DNA of 64,000 bases from VRUE01 sp963720805 (GTDB lineage: Bacteria; Actinomycetota; Thermoleophilia; Solirubrobacterales; 70-9). Position 1 is the stretch's first letter; the number at the start of each line of letters is the position of its first letter. Below the pieces are notes generated by a model. That model saw only the letters and a list, made by a program, of their open reading frames with translations, was not told where the DNA came from and searched no databases. The DNA lies in NCBI GenBank assembly GCA_963720805.1, contig CAVRGT010000003.1, positions 62,001 to 126,000 on the forward strand. Direction: 5' to 3'. Of this stretch, positions 26,367-33,306 are shown in pieces. The position numbers were made by a program, and so were the translations under genes.

Positions 26367-27830
26367 TCAGGGATGGTCGCTGGGGACGTGCCAGCGGCGC
26401 GGGAAAAGCAGCGCATCGGTTCCCGCCGGGCCCCATGAGCCGGGCTCGTAGCTCTCGACCGGTGGCGGTTCCCGCACAACCGGATCCGCCACCTCCCAGA
26501 GACGCTCGATCGCCGCGGACGTGGTGAAGAGGGTCCGTTCGCCGACCATGACGTCGTAGATCAGCCGCTCGTAGGCGTCTAGCGCCCGCTCGGGACCGCC
26601 GAAGCTGTCGGCGTAGCTGAAACGCATGTGGGCCTGGCCGAGTTGCATTTTCGGCCCCGGCACCTTGGCCAGGAAGGAGGCGGAGATCGAGCCGGGATCG
26701 CCGAGCTCGAAGGTGAGGTGGTCGTGGCCGTACTCCTCGGCAACCTGCGTGCAATCGATCGGGAACATCCGCCGCGGCGGCTCCGAGAAGGCGACGGTGA
26801 GCAGGTGGTGGGTGTCGGCGAGTCGCTTGCCCGAGCGCAGGAAGAAGGGAACGCCCTCCCAGCGCCAGTTGTCGATGAAGGCGCGCACGGCGACGAAGGT
26901 CTCGGTGTCGGAGTCGGGGGCCACGCCCTCCTCTTCGCGGTAGCCCTCGTACTGGCCGCGAACCACGTCGCCGAGCTCGAGCGTCTTCATCGCTTCCAAG
27001 ACCTTCTCGCGCTCGCCCATCAGCGACTTTGCGTTGAGCGAGACCGGCGGCTCCATCGCGACGAAGCTGAGCACCTGGAAGAGGTGGGTGACGATCATGT
27101 CGCGGAAGGCGCCGGTTTCCTCGTAGAAGCTGCCGCGCATCTCGATCGAGAGCGTCTCCGGCACGTCGATCTGAATGTGATCGATGTGGTTGCGGTTCCA
27201 GATCGGCTCGAACATGCCGTTGGCGAAGCGCAGGGCCAGCAGGTTCTGCACCGCCTCGCGGCCGATGTAGTGATCGATCCGGAAGACCTGCTCCTCCTCG
27301 AAGACGGCGTGGACGAGCGCGTCGAGCTCGCGTGCCGAGGCGAGATCGCGCCCGAAGGGCTTCTCCATGATCACCCGCGCCCCCTCCCCCAGCCCGGCTC
27401 GGCCCAGCTGCTCGATCACACCGGCGGCGGCCGCCGGAGGCAGGGCCAGGTAGTGCAAGAGGTGGGGATCGCGCAGCTCGCGCCTGGCGGTCGCGATTGC
27501 GCTCCCAAGCTGATCAAAGCCCTCACCGGTGGAGGTGAACCCGAGCGAGCGGGCGAAGCGGTTCCAGGACTCGCCATCCAGTGGGCGGCGCCCCGAGCCG
27601 CAGACAGCCTCACGGGCGAGCTCGACGAACTCCTCGTCGGAGAGCTCGCTGCGGGCGGCACCGATCAGGGCAAACCGCTCCGGCATCAGGCCGGCCTCGA
27701 AGAGGTGGAAGATTCCCGGCAGCAGCTTGCGGCGCGCCAGGTCGCCGGTCGCCCCGAAGAGCACGATCACCTGATCGTGCGGAACGGGCGGCGCCTCCGT
27801 CATCGTGGCCTCCAGCGCTTCGACTGCCAT
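26367..27830 (-). CDS. zwf: glucose-6-phosphate 1-dehydrogenase
   Basis: A 487-residue enzyme that oxidises glucose 6-phosphate to 6-phosphogluconolactone, producing NADPH. N-terminal Rossmann motif VLFGATGDLARRKLLPG, active-site signature RIDHYIGREAVQNLLALR with the catalytic His, and the C-terminal domain with FFLRSGKRL and GHDHLTFEL. An alternative start is MTEAPP at 27803. It stands alone here, without gnd or pgl beside it. Confidence 0.96.
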   Translation of the reverse strand: MAVEALEATMTEAPPVPHDQVIVLFGATGDLARRKLLPGIFHLFEAGLMPERFALIGAARSELSDEEFVELAREAVCGSGRRPLDGESWNRFARSLGFTSTGEGFDQLGSAIATARRELRDPHLLHYLALPPAAAAGVIEQLGRAGLGEGARVIMEKPFGRDLASARELDALVHAVFEEEQVFRIDHYIGREAVQNLLALRFANGMFEPIWNRNHIDHIQIDVPETLSIEMRGSFYEETGAFRDMIVTHLFQVLSFVAMEPPVSLNAKSLMGEREKVLEAMKTLELGDVVRGQYEGYREEEGVAPDSDTETFVAVRAFIDNWRWEGVPFFLRSGKRLADTHHLLTVAFSEPPRRMFPIDCTQVAEEYGHDHLTFELGDPGSISASFLAKVPGPKMQLGQAHMRFSYADSFGGPERALDAYERLIYDVMVGERTLFTTSAAIERLWEVADPVVREPPPVESYEPGSWGPAGTDALLFPRRWHVPSDHP

Positions 27831-27874
27831 CGCCTCAGCCTTGCAGAACGGACGCGCCTACTCGGCGCCGCGCT

Positions 27875-28873
27875 TCAGAAGCCCGCCTCGAGCGTCGCTT
27901 TGAACGCTTCTCCGGCCAGGGGCAGGCGCGGGGCGCCGGGGAAGGAGACCGAGAGCGGGCCGGTCCAGCTCGTCGTCCCGTCCGGAGCAGCGCGATATGT
28001 GCCCTTGCCACGGAACGGCACCGGTGGAGTGATCGTCGCCTCGGTGAGTGCCTCGTTGCGGGCGAAGGATTTCGTCGAAGGGGCGGTCGCCAGGGCGTAG
28101 CGAATCCTTGCCATCGAGCCCAGGCCTTCTTCGGTGATCGCGGCAAAAAGTGTTGTCTTGCCGACTCGAACGGTGATCAGCTCGGCGGCCGAGACCCCGT
28201 GGCGCGAGGTGGCGGCGAGGAAGGTTGGGGTGAAGACGGGATGTTGGCGCACCGGCCGAGCGCGCGGGCTCGAGAAAAGGCCCGAGGGAAGCGAGCTGCA
28301 ACGGAGGTGCAGCGGGGTACGGATCCTTCCTTTGACCCGGTGCGAGCGCACCGCGATGTACTGCTGCTCACCGCTGAAACGGACGCCGCCAACGAACACC
28401 CCGAGCTTGCTGGTGAAGTGATCGGTACCGCGGCAACGGTGGCGCGGCGGTGATTCGACCACCCGACCCGAGGGCCTGAAGCGAACGTCGACCTTGCCGA
28501 ACTTCCCGAAGGAGGCGGTGATGCGGCGTGAGCTCACCGTTCCCCGTGCCACGTATGCGGTCACGGCCCGTTTGAAGCCGATGAGTTTTTCAAGCGCATT
28601 CCCGTTGCCTGGGGGGATTGGCTTGCTCACCTGGACAACAACGATGTCGCCCTCGCCCACCACTGAGACGGTGTATCCGTGCTGCGCTTTCAAATCGAAG
28701 CGAGATTCGAAGGCATGGCGCGGGGGCGGCATGTGCAGCTTGGCGCGAAGCAGCGCCCGGAACTGGGCCGGCGCAGCGGCGGGGATGTCGAGCGCGCCCG
28801 CCATCGCCAAGGAGGGAAGCGCGCAGAGGCCAACCGTCAGAAGCGCGGCCACTGCCGATAGGCGACGGATCAC
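27875..28873 (-). CDS. secreted protein of unknown function
   Basis: A 332-residue protein starting at GTG 28873 (GTGA overlap with the protease stop). A clear signal peptide (RRLSAVAALLTVGLCALPSLAMA) is followed by a mature domain rich in beta strands (YTVSVVGEGDIVVVQVSKPI, RITASFGKFGKVDVRFRP) and two Cys near RHRCRG and LHLRCSS. It ends with an MSEPSVSF-like strand. Translationally coupled to the protease gene upstream, so it may be a partner or substrate at the cell surface. Family not recognised. Confidence 0.7.
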   Translation of the reverse strand: MIRRLSAVAALLTVGLCALPSLAMAGALDIPAAAPAQFRALLRAKLHMPPPRHAFESRFDLKAQHGYTVSVVGEGDIVVVQVSKPIPPGNGNALEKLIGFKRAVTAYVARGTVSSRRITASFGKFGKVDVRFRPSGRVVESPPRHRCRGTDHFTSKLGVFVGGVRFSGEQQYIAVRSHRVKGRIRTPLHLRCSSLPSGLFSSPRARPVRQHPVFTPTFLAATSRHGVSAAELITVRVGKTTLFAAITEEGLGSMARIRYALATAPSTKSFARNEALTEATITPPVPFRGKGTYRAAPDGTTSWTGPLSVSFPGAPRLPLAGEAFKATLEAGF

Positions 28874-29816
28874 TTCACCCTCCCCGCGCGGTGGAAGAGG
28901 CGAGCGACTTCCTTGCCGAAGTAGGCGCCGAAATCGGTCTGGGGGTCGTCGCCGTATCCGTAATTGGTGACGCTGTTGAGGATCTTGCCGCCAGAGATCG
29001 TCCATCCCCCGCCCGAGGCGCCACCGGTGACGTCGCAATCGACCGCGAGGTTCAGCGGGCCCGGGGTGAGGAAGGAGCGCGCGTCGTGGCCGAGGAAGGG
29101 CGTTCCCGCGCAGAGCTGCTGGGTTTCGCCATCGAAGGGTTCTTCCGCCGGGTAACCGTGGATGTCGAAGATCTGCCTGGCTTTGAGACCAAAGGCGATC
29201 CCGGTCCCGCCCACCGCTTTGGCGAGCAGCCGGCCGCCCTGGTTGCGACCGACGACGGCGGCACCGACGTCGAAGTTCTCGCTGCCGGTCGTGCGCCACT
29301 GGCGGGTGGTGTCGATCCACTTGGCGGGAAAAACGCCGAACGGCCGCTGTCCGTAGCGATAGCCGGGCACGAAGACCCAGCGAAAGTCCATCCAGTGCCC
29401 GCGCGGGCCGCCGCTGTTGATGCAGTGACCGGCGGTGAAGACGACGCTGTAGTTGGGAGCGTTGACCGAGTTCCCGAGCAGCGCCCCAGCCCGAAGGGTG
29501 TCTCGATGAAGATTGCACCATTGACCCGGGCATCGGCCAGGGTCGGATCGGGCACCGGTTCGAAGGCCGAGCTGGCGCTCGCGGACCCGCGGAGCGCGAT
29601 CTTGCCCTCACCCGGCAGCTGAACGTCGAGCGGCTTGGCCGCCTTCATCCGAGCCGGCGTCCAGAAGCGCAGCGCGTCGTGCGCCTGCGCAGGCGCCACC
29701 TCGCCTGCGGCCGCCGACTGCGCCAGCAGCCCGCCAAGCACCAGGGCTGCACCGACAACAGCGACGAGCTTCCCCCTCTTCAGCGCGCAATGCGCCCCCC
29801 GGCCACATGCGTTCAT
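28870..29816 (-). pseudogene. trypsin-like serine protease with one frameshift
   Basis: A secreted S1-type protease split over two frames. The N-terminal frame (ATG 29816) has a signal peptide (GKLVAVVGAALVLGGLLAQSAAA) and the pro-region to IFIETPFG. The next frame carries the catalytic His in VVFTAGHCINSG, the Asp in NFDVGAAVV and the Ser in GGASGGGW. The switch falls at about 29500, where a run of G in CTGGGGCGCTG appears one base short of CTG-GGG-GCG-CTG. Span 947 bases fits one deletion. All three catalytic residues are intact, so either sequence error or a very recent mutation. Confidence 0.8.
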
Positions 29817-29914
29817 CCCGATCAGTCTACTTACGAACAATCGGAAGCATCGATTTCCAGCCAAATGGACCGAATAAGGCTCGAGCGGAAATCGGGCCGT
29901 CCGTGCCGCCGGCA

Positions 29915-30430
29915 CTAGCCCAGGTTGTCAAGTGCGAGCCTGATGTCCTTTACCAGTAGCTGCAAGTTCATCGCATCGGTGGGCGAGGCTTCGAAGCCAA
30001 AGTGCTCATAGAACGCACGAGCCTCGTCGTTCAAGGCATGCACGAGCAAAAGACGCATGCCTGCTTGCTCGGCTACAGACAGGGCGCGCCTGATCGCGTC
30101 TCTGAGAAGAAAAGCTCCGATTCCTCTCCCCTGAACCGCCTTGTCGACGGCCAGCCGGGCCAGCAGCATCGCCGGGATCGGATGCTTCGGCATTCCGCTG
30201 CGCGCACGATCGGTCGCTTCGCTGTGCTCGATCGAGGCGAGCGAAAGTGCGTGATAGCCGACGACTCGATCTTGCTCAGAGTCCAGGACCACATAGGTAC
30301 GAGCCGACCCGGCTCCGGCCGCCGCTCGAGCGTGCTTTACAAGCCAGATGTCGAGCGACCGCACCCCGCAGTCGAACCCGTTGACTCGATGCTCGCCGTC
30401 GAGCGGTTGGGGGTCGAGGAACCGGGGCAC
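29915..30430 (-). CDS. GNAT acetyltransferase toxin (TacT/AtaT-like)
   Basis: A 171-residue GNAT protein. The family opening DCGVRSLDIWL (residues 20-30) and RTYVVLDSEQDRVVGYHALS precede the acetyl-CoA loop QGRGIG (100-105) and the Tyr in AFYEHFGF (141). This architecture, next to a DUF1778 antitoxin, matches TacT/AtaT toxins that acetylate the amino acid on charged tRNA. The two genes are 5 bases apart with the antitoxin first, as expected. Substrate tRNA not predictable. Confidence 0.92.
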   Translation of the reverse strand: MPRFLDPQPLDGEHRVNGFDCGVRSLDIWLVKHARAAAGAGSARTYVVLDSEQDRVVGYHALSLASIEHSEATDRARSGMPKHPIPAMLLARLAVDKAVQGRGIGAFLLRDAIRRALSVAEQAGMRLLLVHALNDEARAFYEHFGFEASPTDAMNLQLLVKDIRLALDNLG

Positions 30431-30435
30431 TCGGC

Positions 30436-30702
30436 CTATTCAGGTCGAGGGCGCGAGAAAAGCTTGGCGAGCTCGGGGCGAGCCTTCGCGGGCTGGTCCA
30501 TCGCCGAAACGATCTCCTGCCACGCCTCGGGATCAAGGCTGAAGCTGGTTCGATCAGCCAGCAAGCGCTCAGCTCGCTCCCGGCCGCTCTCTACGAGAAA
30601 TTGCGTCAATGACTCACGATGAACGAGAGCAGCTTGCTTAAAGAGAGCCTCGTCCTCTTGCTTAATGCGGAAGTTGATCCTTTGGGTCTTTGGAGAGGCC
30701 AT
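30436..30702 (-). CDS. DUF1778 antitoxin
   Basis: An 88-residue protein from ATG 30702. The N-terminal ribbon-helix-helix TQRINFRIKQEDEALFKQAALVHRESLTQFLVESG gives DNA binding and the basic C-terminal tail (ELAKLFSRPRPE) is the toxin-neutralising region of this family. The upstream ATG at 30747 would add residues that overlap the promoter, so it is rejected. It is expected to repress its own operon through the operator at 30714-30728. Confidence 0.92.
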   Translation of the reverse strand: MASPKTQRINFRIKQEDEALFKQAALVHRESLTQFLVESGRERAERLLADRTSFSLDPEAWQEIVSAMDQPAKARPELAKLFSRPRPE

Positions 30703-30713
30703 GGGAATAATGT

Positions 30714-30739
30714 ACATACGATGTATGTCAGAAGTCAAA
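30714..30739 (-). promoter_or_regulatory. promoter and operator of the GNAT/DUF1778 pair
   Basis: On the minus strand TTGACT (-35, 30739-30734) and TACATT (-10) are 18 bases apart. Between and over them lies a perfect inverted repeat ACATAC-GAT-GTATGT (30714-30728), a natural site for the ribbon-helix-helix antitoxin. Confidence 0.65.
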
Positions 30740-30783
30740 TTGGCCACCTACCTTGATGTAGTGCCTGTTAGCGTCTCGCGGCC

Positions 30784-31545
30784 ATGCGACGGGCGAGACG
30801 GATAGCTCCCTTGTTTTCGATGGCGTTCTTGGTGCTTGTCTCAACTGGCACGGCGGCAACGCCGGTGCTTGGTTCCGGCCAGGCGTCGAAGCTTGCCCGT
30901 AAGGCAATCGACGCGGAGTACGAGCGGAACCCGGAGCGACCGAGTTGTCGCCGAAAAGGCCGATCTCGCGCCGTTTGTCGAGTCCAGTGGCGCGACGAAC
31001 TGCGCCGGTGGCAAGCGCGTGTCGTCCTGCGTCGAGGTGGCCCTCCAGTAAGTCCGGTCGATGTCTATCGAATCCGCGCGGTGGGTCGCTCGAGCTTCCT
31101 CAATCCTCGCAGGGAGCGGCGCGTTGGACGGCTCGTTGTTCAAACGCGCCGTGCGCGCCTTGGTCAGATGCTCCGCTTGCTGGGAATCAGCGATACCGAC
31201 ATCGAGGTCACGACCGATCCGCAATTCACCGACCCATTCGTTGACGAATCTGAATTCGATACCCCCGCGCTTGGTACGCGCTTCGTGGCGATCGGCTTGA
31301 GTGTTCGCAATGTAGGTCGTGATCGACTTGAGGATGCGATGAGCAACGGAGCGCGGCTTGTCCTGACAAGCGGCACGGCGCTCAACGCCAGCCTTCTCAA
31401 TGGATGTTCGGGGATCGTTGAGATGGCACCAGGAGAAACCCGGCTTAGCTGCGTTGCCTTTGAAGTTCCCTTCGGGGTTGCGATCCAACAGTTTGAGTTC
31501 TCGGCCGATTCGGGCTTCGGTCAAGAGACCGGCGTTTGGCGCTGA
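30784..31545 (+). CDS. secreted protein with DUF4352-like domain
   Basis: A 253-residue exported protein: signal peptide (MAFLVLVSTGTAATPVLG) then a basic region with two Cys (PSCRRKGRSRAVCRV), possibly a disulphide. The C-terminal half has the immunoglobulin-like DUF4352 pattern LGTRFVAIGLSVRNVGRD...LVLTSGTALNASLLNGCS...LAPGETRLSCVAFEVP, including the PGE turn. Such domains are usually lipoproteins or adaptors without enzymatic activity. It is divergent from the toxin-antitoxin operon, 36 bases apart. Confidence 0.75.
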   Translation: MRRARRIAPLFSMAFLVLVSTGTAATPVLGSGQASKLARKAIDAEYERNPERPSCRRKGRSRAVCRVQWRDELRRWQARVVLRRGGPPVSPVDVYRIRAVGRSSFLNPRRERRVGRLVVQTRRARLGQMLRLLGISDTDIEVTTDPQFTDPFVDESEFDTPALGTRFVAIGLSVRNVGRDRLEDAMSNGARLVLTSGTALNASLLNGCSGIVEMAPGETRLSCVAFEVPFGVAIQQFEFSADSGFGQETGVWR

Positions 31546-31567
31546 CGCACGCGCAACCAGGCGCAAG

Positions 31568-31678
31568 TCAGGCGGTCGAACTTAGCTTGGTCGAAGCCAC
31601 GTCCTCGTGGGCGAGCCAATCCGGGTTCTCCTCGATACGGCTGAACGCCCACTCCTGCACCTCGGCAGAGTCGAGATT
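31568..31678 (-). pseudogene. possible C-terminal fragment of a lost gene
   Basis: Thirty-six residues (SAEVQEWAFSRIEENPDWLA and following) in an open frame that begins right after a TGA and has no start codon except an internal GTG. It abuts the attachment-like repeat, which fits truncation by an insertion. Weak evidence. Confidence 0.25.
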
Positions 31679-31716
31679 TCAGGGCTGCCGGCAATGCCTC
31701 CTCTTGCGGAACAACC

Positions 31717-31774
31717 GCTCGCCAGAGCGAAAGGCGCCCACCGGAATCGAACCGGTGTAAACGGCCTTGCAGGC
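31717..31774. repeat. attachment-site copy: 3' half of tRNA-Cys plus downstream flank
   Basis: Fifty-eight bases identical, apart from one base (31766), to 32771-32828, covering the 3' half of tRNA-Cys up to the anticodon loop and ~15 bases beyond its 3' end (GCTCGCCAGAGCGAAA). After TTGCAGGC the sequences diverge. This is what remains of a tRNA gene cut at the anticodon by integration. Confidence 0.85.
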
Positions 31775-31852
31775 TCGTTTACACCGCCCTCAATTGGCTT
31801 GCCCAAGCGGAATCGCCGAGTCGTGCCACCGCCTGTGCCACCGTGAGCGGCG

Positions 31853-32077
31853 TCAGGCAGCCGCGCCGTGCGTACTTGCAGGCGCGGGAAGCGTGGCCAG
31901 GACCTCGGCCGAGAGACGCTTGCTGGCTGACCAAACCTCGACAGCAACGACCTCATCGGCGGAGTCATGGTCGATCAAGCCCCAGCCGACCTCCTCGCTG
32001 ACCACGTCGGCAGAATCGCCGGTGGGAAGCCAGGCGATATCGACCTCGGCCTCCGTCGCTTTGGTCGTACGAGACAC
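31853..32077 (-). CDS. DUF2283 family protein
   Basis: A 74-residue protein with the DUF2283 plan: an N-terminal strand (EAEVDIAWLPTGDSADVVSEEVGWGLIDHDSADEVVAVEVWSASKRL in outline), here with VDIAWL, the EEVG turn, IDHDSADEVVAVEVW and the closing SASKRLS. The family is widespread, small and of unknown function, often seen in toxin-antitoxin or mobile contexts. It lies 10 bases after the 32088 gene and inside the first tRNA-Cys insertion. Confidence 0.8.
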   Translation of the reverse strand: MSRTTKATEAEVDIAWLPTGDSADVVSEEVGWGLIDHDSADEVVAVEVWSASKRLSAEVLATLPAPASTHGAAA

Positions 32078-32087
32078 CGCCCAAAGC

Positions 32088-32498
32088 CTACGCGCGATGG
32101 GACGGGCGGCTGTCCGCGCTGCCGATCTGCCAGCGCACGCCCGGCCCGAACTCCAGGACGACGCCGCCCGGCGTGATCAGCTCCCAATTCGGGGGGTCCC
32201 CCTCTGCCTCCTGGGTCGCCGGCCTAACATCAAGCAGGGAACCATCCGACAGCTTGCAACGCAACTCGCCCGTTTCTCCGTCAATGTCGGCATCGTCCAC
32301 AGAACGGCCCACCAGCTCGGCCGGATCGGTTGGCGACCACTCCGCATCCTGCGTCGCGAGCCGCCAGAGTTCGCCCGCCGAGTCCTTGACCTCGACATGG
32401 AGAACCTCCGGGTAGGCAATCCGGGCATCGACAATCTGCCCACGCATGGAGCGCAGAACGTTGAGAGGCGAAGCGTCAAGTGCGACTGCGGTTGCCAT
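32088..32498 (-). CDS. hypothetical protein in a DUF2283 operon
   Basis: A 136-residue acidic protein from ATG 32498, with a GGAGGGG site six bases upstream. It shows two similar strand-rich halves, one ending LHVEVKDSAGELWRLATQ and the other PNWELITPGGVVLEFGPG. No enzyme motif or membrane segment. The pairing with a DUF2283 gene and placement in an insertion suggest an accessory function, unproven. Its ATG overlaps the TAA of the upstream broken frame (TAATG). Confidence 0.7.
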   Translation of the reverse strand: MATAVALDASPLNVLRSMRGQIVDARIAYPEVLHVEVKDSAGELWRLATQDAEWSPTDPAELVGRSVDDADIDGETGELRCKLSDGSLLDVRPATQEAEGDPPNWELITPGGVVLEFGPGVRWQIGSADSRPSHRA

Positions 32499-32674
32499 TA
32501 GCCCCTCCATTGTCGCAGCCAGGCCAGCAGTTCTCCATAGCTCAGGTTCGCCTGCACGGTCCCGGCCTGCTTCTCCGCGTGAAGCGCCTCGCTGGCTTCG
32601 TACCGTTCCTAGGTGGTCAAACCCGCCTCCTTGCAGGCTTGCCGGAACTGCTTGATGTCCCGCTTGTGACCCAC
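32498..32674 (-). pseudogene. small gene interrupted by an in-frame TAG
   Basis: From GTG 32674 a frame reads GHKRDIKQFRQACKEAGLTT, then TAG (32611-32609), then continues ERYEASEALHAEKQAG and LSYGELLAWLRQWRG to a TAA that overlaps the next ATG. The amino-acid pattern is continuous across the TAG, so the codon looks recent. Family not recognised. Either a nonsense mutation, a sequence error, or stop readthrough. Confidence 0.5.
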
Positions 32675-32749
32675 GTTCGGCGGCGAGTCTATTCAGCAGT
32701 CCGGGTCTAATCCGGTCGTTGATAATGCGGCCTGAAAGGCCGCTCAAGC

Positions 32750-32783
32750 CGCTCTGGCAAGCGGAGAACGGCTCGCCAGAGCG
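32750..32783 (-). terminator. hairpin after tRNA-Cys
   Basis: Perfect 9-base stem CGCTCTGGC/GCCAGAGCG (32750-32758, 32775-32783) starting 2 bases beyond the tRNA 3' end, with a second hairpin GCGGCCT-GAA-AGGCCGC at 32727-32743. The truncated tRNA copy at 31717 keeps only one arm. No T run. Confidence 0.6.
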
Positions 32784-32785
32784 AA

Positions 32786-32856
32786 AGGCGCCCACCGGAA
32801 TCGAACCGGTGTAAACGGCTTTGCAGGCCGCTGCGTAACCACTCCGCCAGGGCGCC
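32786..32856 (-). tRNA. tRNA-Cys (GCA anticodon)
   Basis: A complete 71-base cloverleaf: acceptor GGCGCCC/GGGCGCC, U73 (the Cys identity base), anticodon loop CUGCAAA with GCA, T arm ACCGG-TTCGATT-CCGGT. CCA not encoded. Its 3' half is repeated at 31717-31774 and its 5' half at 35797-35836, so it is the intact copy within a pair of tandem insertions. Confidence 0.97.
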
Positions 32857-33306
32857 AAGCTGGCTCATAGAGCCAAATTCAAGCGGTTTCCTCAAATGCT
32901 CTTTGGGACTTACTGCCAATTCCCTGCCAAAACTCCCGGGGTCGGTCGTCGGCAGGACGCCCACGCGAGGTCCGCTTAATTTCCTCAAGATAGACGGCCT
33001 TGAGCTTCGATGGCTGCTTCATCGGCTTCATATGGCGGTTTGGGGCAAGAGCGCACGTCGTGCCTCGAGTCGGCGTCGCCGCTGCGGTAACGGGCTGTAT
33101 CCGCGCGCAAGCATCTGCGCACTGTGATCCTCGCCCGCTGGCTCCGACGGCCGCTCATTGGCTTTGCGTAGCGGTTTTACGGCCTGCGCGGACTCGAATC
33201 TTCCGCGACCAAAGCTATTGACAGCAAGCGCGCAGGCCGCTGCGCACCGGATGGTCTTGGCCCATCGGCGCTTGGAATCGGGGTCAACTCCTAGGCTTGG
33301 GACTCG
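32857..33306. other. 450-base gap upstream of the HsdR_N-like gene
   Basis: No supported gene. A perfect 10-base inverted repeat GGCCTGCGCG/CGCGCAGGCC (33181-33190, 33229-33238) encloses a TTGACA (33218-33223). At 33232 the sequence GCAGGCCGCTGCG equals 13 bases of the tRNA-Cys anticodon and D-arm region, possibly a decayed attachment site. TGCCAAAAC near 32925 recurs near 35675 at the other end of the insertion. Confidence 0.5.

Larger units (their letters stand above)
31546..31852. other. intergenic remnant with tRNA-Cys fragment
   Basis: No intact gene. From 31568 to 31678 (minus) a frame reads NLDSAEVQEWAFSRIEENPD and on to a TGA, with codon use like real genes but no start, so it looks like the tail of a disrupted gene. 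A tRNA-Cys 3' fragment follows at 31717-31774. Confidence 0.45.

Noticed and set aside
31582..31968. Minus-strand frame covering the tRNA fragment region
   Set aside because: Composition is arginine/serine-rich shadow sequence; a different register in the same stretch shows better coding character, and even that is only a fragment.
32088..32858. Minus-strand frame beginning MAPWRSGYAAACK
   Set aside because: Its first part is a translation of the tRNA-Cys gene; only the section from 32498 down is a real gene, in another register.
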